Assembly: GCF_018143015.1 (NCBI RefSeq)
Contig: NC_054757.1
Location: forward strand, 18,528,285-18,592,284
Origin: Lytechinus variegatus
Taxonomy: Eukaryota > Echinodermata > Echinoidea > Temnopleuroida > Toxopneustidae
Length of the DNA stretch: 64,000 bases
Reading direction: 5' to 3'
How positions within the stretch are numbered: the stretch's first letter is position 1; every line of letters starts with the position of its first letter. The notes under the pieces were generated by a model that was not told where the DNA came from, searched no databases, and saw only the letters and a list, made by a program, of their open reading frames with translations. Positions 10,939 through 22,200 of the stretch are shown here, in pieces. Both the position numbers and the translations under genes were made by a program.

Positions 10939-11537
10939 ATGATATGGTAACAGAACCCCATGCTTTGAAATAATGATCTAGATCGAACCAAAATATGCTG
11001 ATAATAGCTATCATAATAATCAAAATAGTGATAATAATAGCGATACTAATGGTCATTATTATGATGGTGATAGAATCAAAATTATTATGATAGTAATAGA
11101 ATAGTGATGCATGCATGTGGAAAACATATCAAACTTCCCCGCACAATCATAATTAAAATTATAAAAATTGTAATATAGATAATAATGATAAAGATAGTAC
11201 TGCTACTCATACTAATTCTTCTCATGATAATATTCATAGAAAGTCTTTGATCTGACTGTCGCGTTGCATTTGGTTGCCAAACATGTAAAAAGTCTATGCA
11301 TCTGATTTTTGTTGTCAGCGGATTTTTCATCAATATGCTTGCCTACTCCCCATGCCAGGGTTCCTTTAATATGTATTCTTTGGTTTGGCAGGCATGTGGA
11401 AAACATATAAAACTTCCCTGTGCAAATCCGTGGATGCCATCCAAATATAGCAAACATGTAGATTGTAATTTTCCAGTTTTAGAGTTTTTTTTTTATAGGG
11501 CTTCATGCATGCATGTAGCTGGGAAAATAACTGCTGT

Positions 11538-11740
11538 ATTACAGAATTCTATATTTGTATTACATTTCATATTACTGCATTGTATTACAATGTATTACAT
11601 TGCATTACAGTGTATTGTTTTACATTCTTTATGATGTATTACATTACATTGTACTAAATTATTCCATAAAGTGTTACATTTTGGCATTGTATTATGTTGC
11701 ATTGTACAGTGTATTACATTGTATTGCACTGTTGTAAAAT
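11538..11740 (+). repeat. Degenerate ATTACATTGT-type array
   Basis: About 200 bp of imperfect decamers such as 'attacattgt', 'attacaatgt' and 'attgtattac', many self-complementary. Reading frames through it are compositional. Confidence 0.75.
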
Positions 11741-12239
11741 GTATCACACCAAGGTCGACCACTCTCTCAGGATAAACGCAGAGGAGTGATGTCACACGAG
11801 GGCGCAATTTGTATGCATGTATTAAGCAAGGACTGTCTGAAATATTATCAGAAACATGGTAATGTACATGATACGTGGGTGTTTCTCCTCGAGGAAGAAA
11901 TTGTCCTCGGATTTTCTTTTTTTATAATTATGACTGTTACAAAAATAACATGAACATGACTTATTCTGTGATGTGTTTAATGAATGATTGACACTTGGAA
12001 TCTTGGCTTCTTCCTTATTTATGTTTGCAATTATGTATTTTTTTTCAGTTAATGTTGAATTTTTTGTTTTGTAAAGCGTATATTATATATATATTATATC
12101 AAAGCAATACTACATTTAAGCTTGTGTGTATAATGGTTTGTGTATTCGTAAGGTGTACAGTGTATGTTGAAAGTTTCCCATGGCTGCATTTACACGTAAT
12201 TACCATGTGCTATTCACGGCCCTCTTCCCTGCCTGGTTT

Positions 12240-12320
12240 ATGTCATGATTGGAACACAGATGGTGTACCCCAAGGCACCATCCTGCCACCTATTTTGTTC
12301 TACATAGGCATTGGTGGGGC
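12240..12320 (+). repeat. Possible reverse-transcriptase fragment (non-LTR type)
   Basis: Translation near 12262-12300 gives 'GVPQGTILPPILF', close to the VPQGS-LGPLLF block found in reverse transcriptases of LINE-like elements. The flanks do not give other recognisable blocks, so only a short relic is claimed. A chance match to part of the block cannot be excluded. Confidence 0.35.
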
Positions 12321-12419
12321 TGAATGCCTCTCTCACTATATAAACAGAATATGGACTCGTGAATTTGGAAACCGGGAAAGGACACAATCTATCTGTTTTG
12401 TAATATAACCTGTAATATT

Positions 12420-15400
12420 TGTATCATAATCAGATGCATTTTTTAATTTATCCTCAAAGCCTTTCATTTTTTTATTCATTTTTTTTTTACTTTAACCCTA
12501 TATACCCTTCCCATTTTGATTTTGCATCACACATTTGTACATAATTCTGTGATAGTGAAATATTTGTTTATATCTATATATATTTGGAGAGAAAATATCC
12601 TATTAATTTTTTCCTATTATTTCTGAGCAAACATTGACCTTGGAACGAGTATTTTGTATGTCAGAATGTGAATCAATGAAAATATATTGTATTGTGCAAA
12701 AATTGACGAGTTTATAACTATTGTGACTTCAAGAGAGATTTATGATTATTATATTATATGATTCATATTTATTAGAAAAGTAGCTATTTTGTAGTTATTT
12801 TACTTGGTAAATGGCTTTGAAGTCATTGCCTATGTGAACTTGCCATGTGATTGTTGAGGATTTATGTCTAATTTCCATACTTACGATTGTGGATTGGTTT
12901 GAGAAGTACTACATGTATCTATAGGCAAGGTTCCTTTGGTCATTTTCTTTCCCAGATTTGATCTTCAAAGTTTGTATCTTTCAGATAATTATGTACCATT
13001 TTCTCTTGTTTTCACTTGTACCTATATCATGACTATTGTGGATTTCATTAGAAAACCTTTTTTTAATAATTCATTTCTAGGGTAATGTAATTATCAAATC
13101 CATGTTGGAAGTGAGATGTTGTAAAATGCCTTGTTGTAACATTTTGACATACATGAAGGATAGTTCTTTGTAGCAATTGCTTTTAAACCCTACCAAATTG
13201 AAAACACATCTTATTAGTACAAGTGGGACTATCCGTAGAGGTGTGTGCAATTATGTGTTTGGAGGAGGAGGGGCGGGTGTTACTATGAATTTACTTTCCA
13301 GCATTAGCTCTTCAGATGTTAATGGTCTACTTTCACTGATGGAACTTAGCAAAAATGAGGGTTTGATCCTACATGCTGAACATGTATTGAACAGAAGAAT
13401 TAAGAGTGATGGGCTTTGTTTTCAATGAAGTATTGAAGATCCAGCTCCATCCTAAACAGTATCATTGATATTCATCTATCAAATCACTGATAGCATTCAA
13501 CTGGGATTGTATCCTACTCCTCTTCTTTATAATTGATTTCTTAATTCTCAGTAGATAATGTACTGTTCCAAATAATCAGCTGTTTTATATTCAAGAGAAT
13601 TATACATTCCATGAAGATGAAATCCATATTTTAATGGTTAAAATAGACATGAAATGAAATACTCTGCTTTGCCCAATTGATCGTGAACCTGGCAGCCATT
13701 GTGGTGCACCAGATCGATAAGGCTCTGTTCCTATTAATTGTTAAATGCCAAACAAGGTATCAGCAACTCCCATCTTTTAACGTCTTTTGGCGTGATGCGG
13801 CCAACGCACTGAGCCAACGCACCAGGTGTTGAAGAAAAATAATTACAAATATGCCTTCTCTGCAAAGAGGATAGATGGAGGGCCCCTTAATTTACAAAGT
13901 AATACATTTGCTCTGCTCTCTCTCCCCTCTATGTATATATACATGTATATATGTAGCGAGCAGTAACTGGCAAACCCATATCAATTGTTTGTTTAGGCAC
14001 TATGTCTCTTTAGAATTTTTTTCAGCACAAATCATGCAATTCTAACACTCTTTCATTTTGCACTTGATAGAAATTTTTTATTTACATTTGAATTTTCACC
14101 ATTACAGTATAATTGTGCTCACCACAGTATGCTAAGTGTATGTACTTTTCTTAGACAATCTTTACATTGCAATTACGTTGACTTGTGACATGCGCACAAA
14201 AGTTTACACATACATATTGTCTGATACAAGTCTATCAAGAATGTTATTTCACATGAAAGCATGAACTCAAACATGCTAAAAAGATACTCAACTAAGCAGA
14301 CATACATTATATTTTTTATGTGAGGGTTGGTTAGAAAGCCCTCTCATTTTGTCTTGGGGAATATGCCCTTTAAAGATGATTATGCACGCCTTTCCCTTGT
14401 AGATGATATTTTCCCCATTCTGTACAGAGCATTTTCAAAAGAAATTGAAAAGTAATGTCGCTTGTAAATTTGATTATCACTATTTGTTCGGAAACACAGC
14501 CTGATCAGATATACATACAACACCACTTTGATTTACATCTGCTATAACAGGAAGGTGAAGTTCAATGCTACAAAAATGAATTTCTGCCTCTAAACATTAA
14601 TAAAGATAATTGTGTAGATGACATACACTGTGCAAATATGCATATGGCTCGGTAACAGTTCTCCTGTTTATAAAAAAAGTACAAATATAAACAAATCAAC
14701 AAATTAACCAGAAAACATAGAATCACACTATGCAAGAACTACAATTATTTGCTAGAATACACAATTTTGCATCACATATCATAATTTGTAGCTACATCCT
14801 AATAGAGCAAATACAAACAATAAGAAAACAGAAACATTGAAATCAAGTTATGTATGGGAATTCAACTTATAAGTGAAATTGAAATAAAACCTTAATTTGA
14901 ATATTCATTTTGTGAAAATCTCTTATGAAAATGTGAAAATATACATCAATATTTGTACATTGCATTGAAAAAGAAGACAATGAGATAAGTACAGTGTATA
15001 GAAAATATATTAAAAGAGTAAAACAAACATGTTAACTAATTCACATTAAAAAAAAATTAATCAGTTGTACATGGACATACATACTGTACATGAGGCTTCT
15101 CTACTTAAACACAGCATGTACACACTGAAAATTATTCTTTTTACAAAATTAATATGGATAAACTTGGTACTCTTATCAATGAGCATAACATTGATGATTA
15201 TATTGTACGGTGGTTCTAACTGGGAAAAAATATTTTCTCAGTGACCACATTGATTTTCTTTCAGTGCAAGCATGAATGAATAATAAATAAATGAATGAAA
15301 ACAACAATACTACTCACACACATACACACCGAAAACAGCAAACTTAAAATTGGTTAAGAAAGGGAACGAACTGAAATATAGGATTATTAATTTGTGAGGT

Positions 15401-15600
15401 GTTCTTATTCTCTCATTTCCAGTTCTCACTATTCTATACATTTCTATTCTTTTCCGTTCTGTTCGATTATTGCCTGTATTTTAAATCCAAAATTCACTTG
15501 TGCCATGCAATTGCCGTTTTTGCTTTTAGCCCTTACGAAAGCATTAAATACATTGAATTTAACTGGTTTAATGGACTTCTTTTTTTAGAAGAAATGCCGT
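12420..15600. other. A/T-rich intergenic DNA, no gene seen
   Basis: About 3.2 kb of A/T-rich sequence. The open frame at 13177-13428 (+) shows no domain I recognise and no flanking splice sites that extend it. Scattered AATAAA hexamers occur on the + strand, so part of this could belong to a very long WDFY3 3' UTR; this cannot be decided here. Confidence 0.4.
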
Positions 15601-15625
15601 TTGTGTTGTTTTTCTATTCTTAAAC

Positions 15626-15940
15626 CTCTGTCCTGTCCTCCCTTCCCTTCACCCTCCTCCGTTCCTTCCCCCTCTCTCCCCTCCTGCTATAATCTCCCCT
15701 TCCCCTCTTCCTCTTTTCCCCTCCCTCTCCTCCCCTCCCTCCTCTTCCCCTCTCCTTTTCTCCTTCCCTCTCATTGTGATCTTTATCCCCCTCTTCTCCC
15801 TTTCCCTTCCTCTTCTCCCCTCTTCCCCTTCTCCTTCCTTCCTCCCCTTGTGATATTCCCCTCTTCTCCCATCCACTTACCCTCCTTTCCCACCTCCCCC
15901 TGTCCCCTCCTCTTTGTCCTTCTTCCATTCTTTTTCCACT
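15626..15940 (+). repeat. Polypyrimidine tract (C/T-rich)
   Basis: About 310 bp almost wholly C and T on the + strand, with repeats such as 'cccctcttcc' and 'ctcccctccctcc'. Open frames on either strand here are compositional (Pro/Ser/Leu on +, Gly/Arg/Glu on -). Such tracts can adopt triplex structures. Confidence 0.85.
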
Positions 15941-15959
15941 TTGACACTTAATTGCAAAT

Positions 15960-17080
15960 TAAAAAAAAAACTTATTTGAAATCTTAGCTTGTGCCATTTA
16001 AGCAATCCATTAGGGAGTATTCATCAGATGAGTTATAAGATTAGAAGTATTTTCATTTACACTGTCAAGATCATTAGGTATGCAACTTTTCCTTAATTAT
16101 GAGGGCAAAGAAGCAAATGAGTGGATAAGGAAGACTTGCCCCCCCCCCATTTCAGACATCCAAGTTCTTAAATTGCTGATTATTTTGATAAAATCGTTTA
16201 ATGTGTTCATGAATATTTCATATATACTTGTAAAAACATCTTTTTGCCATTTGAAATATGTCACAAACTATACGTATCATTCCCTGCAGTGGAGTAGTGT
16301 CAAATACTGCCTAGCATGTACTTCAGAGAAGAGAAATATTAATTGTGTCACTTGTTGAAAATTTTTGTACTTGGGTCCTCATTTGTAAGGTAACATCTCA
16401 TACACAAAAATTGCACATGTATGTATCCCCACAGTCCTGACGTATTTGGGGTTGTGCACCACACAAACCAATGTAATTGTGCGTACATGTAAGTTACAAT
16501 TTTGGGGCAGTGTGGATCATGGTGTAAAAAGAGCTGTGATGTATGTATAGAACATAATATTGCTACCTGTAAATAGACATGCTTGTACATAAAACATAAA
16601 TGATATATTGTTTGGTGGTAAGTTATGATTGTTGTAATATGAAAGATATATACTCTACTTGAAATTATGTTCTCATGTTGTCCAAAGAACTTGTTTGATG
16701 ATGAAGAAAACAAAAAATGAAATGATATGGAATTTGTTTGTGATGATGATGATACTTTTTGTGATAATGGCATACGTTTAATTGGCTTTAATATAAGTAT
16801 GGCTTATGAATGTGTGTTAAGATGTCATGAATGTAATATTGTATAGAATGGATTCAAAGTTTATGTGCAGCCGTTGCTATAATAAAAAAAGGATTAAATG
16901 ACCAAAATGGTTCTAAAAACTATAAAAATGTCAGTTGATTTTTGTTTTGTCATTTATATTTTGTGAGATTTTAATAGGTATTGTAATCTTTTGTATTAGT
17001 CATAAGTAGGAATGTGGAAAAAACAGTGTGATATTAATGTTCGAGGTTTCAGATTATTTTCCACATCAGTGTAATATAAA
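15960..17080. other. Intergenic DNA, no gene seen
   Basis: Mixed A/T-rich sequence with a C run at 16139-16149 and an AATAAA at 16881-16886 (+). No repeat ends or coding signature seen. Confidence 0.4.
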
Positions 17081-17084
17081 AAAA

Positions 17085-17165
17085 ATGGAATGGTGATGAC
17101 GATGATGATGGTGATGATGATGAAGTTGATGGTGACGATAATGATGTGATGAAGATGATGTCAAA
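17085..17165 (+). repeat. GATGAT-type microsatellite
   Basis: About 80 bp of imperfect 'gatgatgatg' trinucleotides on the + strand. Confidence 0.7.
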
Positions 17166-17579
17166 GTATACTGCTTCTTGTTGATATTGTTAAGGGCATT
17201 TGTGGTGACGACGCTGATACGTGAATTATATACACACACACAAATAACCTGCTACAGTAATTGTGAATATAATACATTAAAATCGCTTTTGAGACTACAA
17301 AAGTAATTAAACATAAAATATTGATAAACAACTGTCTATTACACATACTCTGATTTCTCGCGTGCATATCTAGAATATAGATAGAATCTTTAGAAGGTAT
17401 ATAGTATAAAAATTCAGCAAATTTACATCACAACAGTTGGGATATTTCTAATATAAATATATAACAAAATCTTCATACTTCCTCTATGATTCGTTTTTCT
17501 GTTATCCCAAAACCAAACTAGTGTTGTTTAAAACTTCTCTGGTGTGGACATACTAGTATATAGATTCCGTGCTGGTGTT

Positions 17580-18110
17580 AAATCCAGGCTGAAAATGATA
17601 CGATTTGAACAGATAAAGTCAAATCAGAAAAACAAAATACTTAAAATTTTATCAAAATCGGACAAGGAATAACAACCTTATGAACATTTGATGGTTTTTT
17701 TTTGCTGAAACAGCTCTATGCACGTCTCCATGAATTTGCGATGAGTGAGCTGATCATGTCATATCTCCACTTATTCTTTTGTATTATATGAAAGTAAAGT
17801 TTCTGACCACAAAAATAATGGATTGACAAGTGATTTAATGTGTCAGATAATCATTGCTGTAACTTATTTTGTAACACGGGAGACATGTATGATGTTATGA
17901 AAATAATTATAATTTCATAACAAAGAAAATAAAGTGGGACTTTAGCCAACCTATTGAATATTCATGAGGGCGTTCATATGTTTTTTTTAAAGAATATATT
18001 ATAAATTGCTAAATCTTAAGGTTCAATAACTTCGTTATCTGTCATCAGATTGTGATGACATTTTCAACATTTTGCTCTGAATTTTACTCTTTAAAGTTAG
18101 ATGTCATGGT
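17580..18110. mobile_element. MITE, family A, diverged copy
   Basis: Shares with the 1.8-kb element the order 'ccaggctgaaaat', 'atcaaaatcgga', 'gagctgatcatgtcat', 'attgaatattcatgag' and 'gttcaataacttcgttat'. The ends are less well kept than at 32.6 kb, so the borders are approximate. Confidence 0.65.
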
Positions 18111-18674
18111 AAGACAGATAAAGAAAGAGTTTCATGCCCATTTTGATTAACAAAACATTTGATAACAATCTCACAAAGAATGTCAATACCAGAGTGGAGA
18201 ATGTTAGGGGCTCTATTCAATAAATTACAGCATATTAATGATTTTCTGTACAAATTAGCATAATTGATTCATAATCAATTTAAAATGATATTTTAAAAAG
18301 AAAATTGACCCAAATATTTTGCAGATACATTGTACAAGAGGGTGATGCTCGGTCCCCCTCCCCGGTTGTGAGAGGGGCTGAAATATCTTTACCTAATAGG
18401 GTGTAAAAAAAAATCACAGAAAGTACATGTATAACATAAACATAATACGTTGTGGAGGAAGCAATGTAGAATCAATTTGACATATAAATGTTAAAGAAAA
18501 GCGAATTTTTAGAATGCAATTTAAAAATGCAGCAATTTTACATTACAAATCTCAGGAAATTATTTCCAGTAGAAATTAACAGATATCTTCATATTTTCTT
18601 TATGGTCCTTTTTTTATGAAATCATCATGCTTCGTTTCGTTTGAAGCTCACATCATTTTGTTTCTTGTTATTTG

Positions 18675-18680
18675 TTTATT
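18675..18680 (-). terminator. Candidate poly(A) signal of the opsin gene
   Basis: AATAAA on the minus strand (TTTATT on the + strand), about 280 bp downstream of the opsin stop at 18958. It is the nearest plausible signal I noticed; no transcript evidence is available. Confidence 0.4.
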
Positions 18681-18957
18681 TTCATTTCCCTTCAACATGT
18701 ACAGAAGCAAATTATTCATTAACTATTGTGAATGAAACGTGGGGGCGATCAGAACGTAAAAGTGACATGATATTGATGATATTAATGATTTAAGAAGGGA
18801 AGTTTCATTATCTGGAGAATAAGGAATTCTCGTTCTACGCATGCGGGAACGCTCACCTCGTGTTTTTGGTTTTCATAAGGAAAAATAGCGTTGGTACAAT
18901 GCACAATAGGTGCATGAACTACATTTACCTCGACAACGCAATCGGGTCGCCGCCGAG

Positions 18958-19263
18958 CTAGACGAAATGATCGGCGAACCGTCGCGTTTCCGACGTACGA
19001 TGGCTGTTGTCGGCCTGCGGGTTTATTTCGATCTCTTCGACTTCGGTACGGCAGCAGATCATCATGGCGGCGTACGAGCGGAACTTTTTGATGAAGACCA
19101 GGAATAGGATGGGATGGATCCAGAGGGTGATCTCGGCGAACAACGGAGCGATGATGGGAAGGTTTGGAGGCATGTCGCCGATGTTTTCCGCGATGGCATG
19201 GAGAAAGACAACACTGTACGGAAGCCAGGAGAGCACGAAGACGACTACGGTGGCGATACCGAC
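18958..19263 (-). CDS. Opsin exon 5: helices 6-7 and tail, Glu280
   Basis: 101 codons and TAG, after 'ataccag', phase 0. It encodes helix 6 with 'FVLSWLPYSVVFLH' and helix 7 with Glu280 in place of the retinal-binding Lys. The helix 8 start 'KKFRSYAAMMICC' holds possible palmitoylation cysteines (306, 307). A hydrophilic Ser/Thr-containing tail ends FADHFV. Confidence 0.94.
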   Translation of the reverse strand, partial: VGIATVVVFVLSWLPYSVVFLHAIAENIGDMPPNLPIIAPLFAEITLWIHPILFLVFIKKFRSYAAMMICCRTEVEEIEINPQADNSHRTSETRRFADHFV

Positions 19264-22200
19264 CTGGTATGAAAAAACGAAAGAGAAGTCAGATGACAAA
19301 CGGTTACGTACCGACCTATAGAATGAAAAAACGACCGATAAATCACAAGCTTTGAAATATCACTATGCAAGGGCCCTGCTGGACAGAACCATAATGGATC
19401 CAGGGGAGGGTCTGTGGCCCGCTATTGGCGGCCCAAGGGGGGGAGGGAAATGAGATGAGGAAAAAGAGGAGGAAGACGAGTGAATAAAATAAGGTGAGTT
19501 GGAGACTTGGGGGGGGGGACCCATTCATGTCACAATAAAAAAATCGTTCGCGCTCGCATTGCCTGTTCCAAGAGATACATATCTTGCTCAATAAGATGAA
19601 ATATATAATAAAATATGCTACATAAAACATTTTTAAGTTCGGACGTCGAGCTTTGATAGTTTTTGTCTGATTTACAAAAATGATTTTGAAAGGGTGCTCG
19701 GAAAAATGATTCGTTTTATGGTCTAAATACCAATGTTATTAAGCTCGCGCTACGCGCGTTCACATTATTTGATTGTGAAGTGGGTATCAACTTCGTATGC
19801 AATATGAAGTTCTAAATAATATCCCTTTTCATATCCGATTGTTAAAGCTTATCAGCTAGCGCTGCTTGCTCGCGTTTTGATTCGTGAGATCAATACCGGG
19901 GATATGTATTGTATTTTATTCATTTAATCACGGTAAAACTGACATTCAGTCATAACAGACTGATTTTCAGCAAGACCGTGAACTTTAAAAAAACATGTAA
20001 AGGTGAGACATTACGAAAATATTTAAAAGTATTACAGTAACACATAAAAAACATGCATATGCATTATTAAAATGAAAAAAATGATAAGCAAAATTACATA
20101 AAACCGCAGAGCAAAGAGAAATTACATAAATTTTTTATGTACACTTCTAGATTAATTGTAACAAACTACTTAAAATCTTCTTTTCATGACAGTTATTTTA
20201 AAAATGTTGGTTCGCGCTTTGTGCTTGCATTTAATACCCATGCATCCTATTCATTAAACGGCTTAAAATGTCCATTAAAAAGAAGTCTTTCTCTCGCTTT
20301 TTAAAGGGACGGGTGGGGGTACACGACCCCTGTCACGCCATCCCTCGATATATTTCAGATTGCTATCTTACCCAGTGAGCCTCGGGCTGGCTCGCCCAGT
20401 CCACATTCGAAGGCAAGGGCTCATTGTTGCGTATGGGATCAGCGAACTGCCCCTCCTGTCTCATGAGAAAGGCGCTGACGTAGGCGAACACCATCAGCGA
20501 CAGAGGCAAGACGAAGTTGACAACGAACCACGAGATGATGTAGGACACGTAGGAGAGGTCGGTGCGCTGCCAGTCGACGAAGCACGTGGTCTGGAGAGGC
20601 GCTTCGATGTCGTAACGGCTCCAGCCAAATATGGGCATGACGGCCCAGAAGAGCCCATTCACCCAGGCCGACATCGCGAAGTAACGGTAATGCGAAAAGG
20701 TCAACTGTTGAGCTGCGTTTCAAAAAAAGGGAGACAAAGAAAAAATAACAAAAAGAGACCATATTTTTAGAATAAAAATGAGAAATCATATCGATATTTC
20801 TATTTATAATTTAAAAACGTTTTTCTACAATAGGCCTGTAGAGGGAAGTAAGATATTAGTTCAGTTCTCACATGGCTTTTGTACCCCCCCCAAAAAAAAA
20901 AAAAAAAATGTTGGTATTCTCTTTCTATTTTTGAAATACAAGTAAAAGAGGTGATGTCTCAGCCCTTAAGGCCTTGATATTGTCATCAGGGGCGGATCCA
21001 TGATTTTCCAAAAGGGAGGAGGGGGGGGGGGCACATATTCCTGAGGAAAAACATTTGACACGCAAAAAATAAAGAAAAGGTTTCAACCAAAAATCAAGGA
21101 CATTTCGTTCATGAAAAAGTGTGACAAGCAGAAAAGTCTTCACTTCTATTCAAACGTTATTTTTTACATTAAAAATTTAAATTGTGTCTCTCAGGGGCAC
21201 GGGTCGGCCTTGCCCCCCCCCCCTCCCCCTGGATCTTGCAGTGATTGTCCTCACGAAAACCTTCACAAGAAGCCTTTTCAACAACAACAAAAAAGGGGTA
21301 CCACTCCCCATATAGTCACATTTTCCTCCCAAACAGGTATGATAAAAGAAAATGCCGGGTCTATACGCCAAAGGAAACGATGAAATTTAACGCTCACTTA
21401 AATAGGGGGGCGTTGTCTTCGCAGGGAGGCCAGAACCGTTAATGGAGGAAATGGGAGTGGGGCATATCTCCCCGACGCCTGTTGGATCTGTGCCTTTAAA
21501 AAAAAAAATTTATTACTTTCTCTCATTTAGTCTGGTACAAAATCATACATATCGTTCAACGAAATTGAATAAATTCTTTGACATATTTGGTTATACTGCT
21601 TAAAGGAGTAGGACAAAATCAGTTATTAAACATTAATTAGTCTACATTATCATCAATTATCTGTTAAACGTTGTGGTTCCATACGAACAAACTTAATTTT
21701 TTTATAAATAAATAAACGGTGTTAAAAACTAATACGATAGAAGGAGAAGCTCTGAAATTATCTTACCAAGTTCTCCTCGACAGACGATAAGATATCGGCT
21801 AACTGCTAGTATGACGGTATTACCGATAACACTTAAACCAAAGAACATGAAGAAAAAGCCATAGAATTTGCAGCCTTCCCACCGAAAGATCCATATCTGG
21901 ATGAAATTTGATGTGGTTGAGAGAGGAATACAGCATGCAGTCATTCCTACAGAAGAAGAATAACAAAATGAAACATTTCATAATTAAAAAAAAAAGTTAT
22001 ATCAAGGGGCGTATCAGGGGTCGATGGCCGGGGGGGGGGTGGAACTAGAGCTAAAAATTTTCCGGTCATATCGTGGTATGAACAGGCAGTGGCGTAATGA
22101 GGCAAACATTTTGAGAGGACCAGATATAGCGTATCTGACAAAATTTATTTAGAAAAATAACAGTTGCGAGCAAGCAATAATTTCGGCATCTTATAACAAA

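Noticed and set aside
15601-15951. Pro/Ser-rich frame on + and Gly/Arg/Glu-rich frames on -
   Set aside because: Compositional reading of the polypyrimidine tract.
18910-19355. Plus-strand frames over opsin exon 5
   Set aside because: Antisense shadows of a high-GC coding exon.
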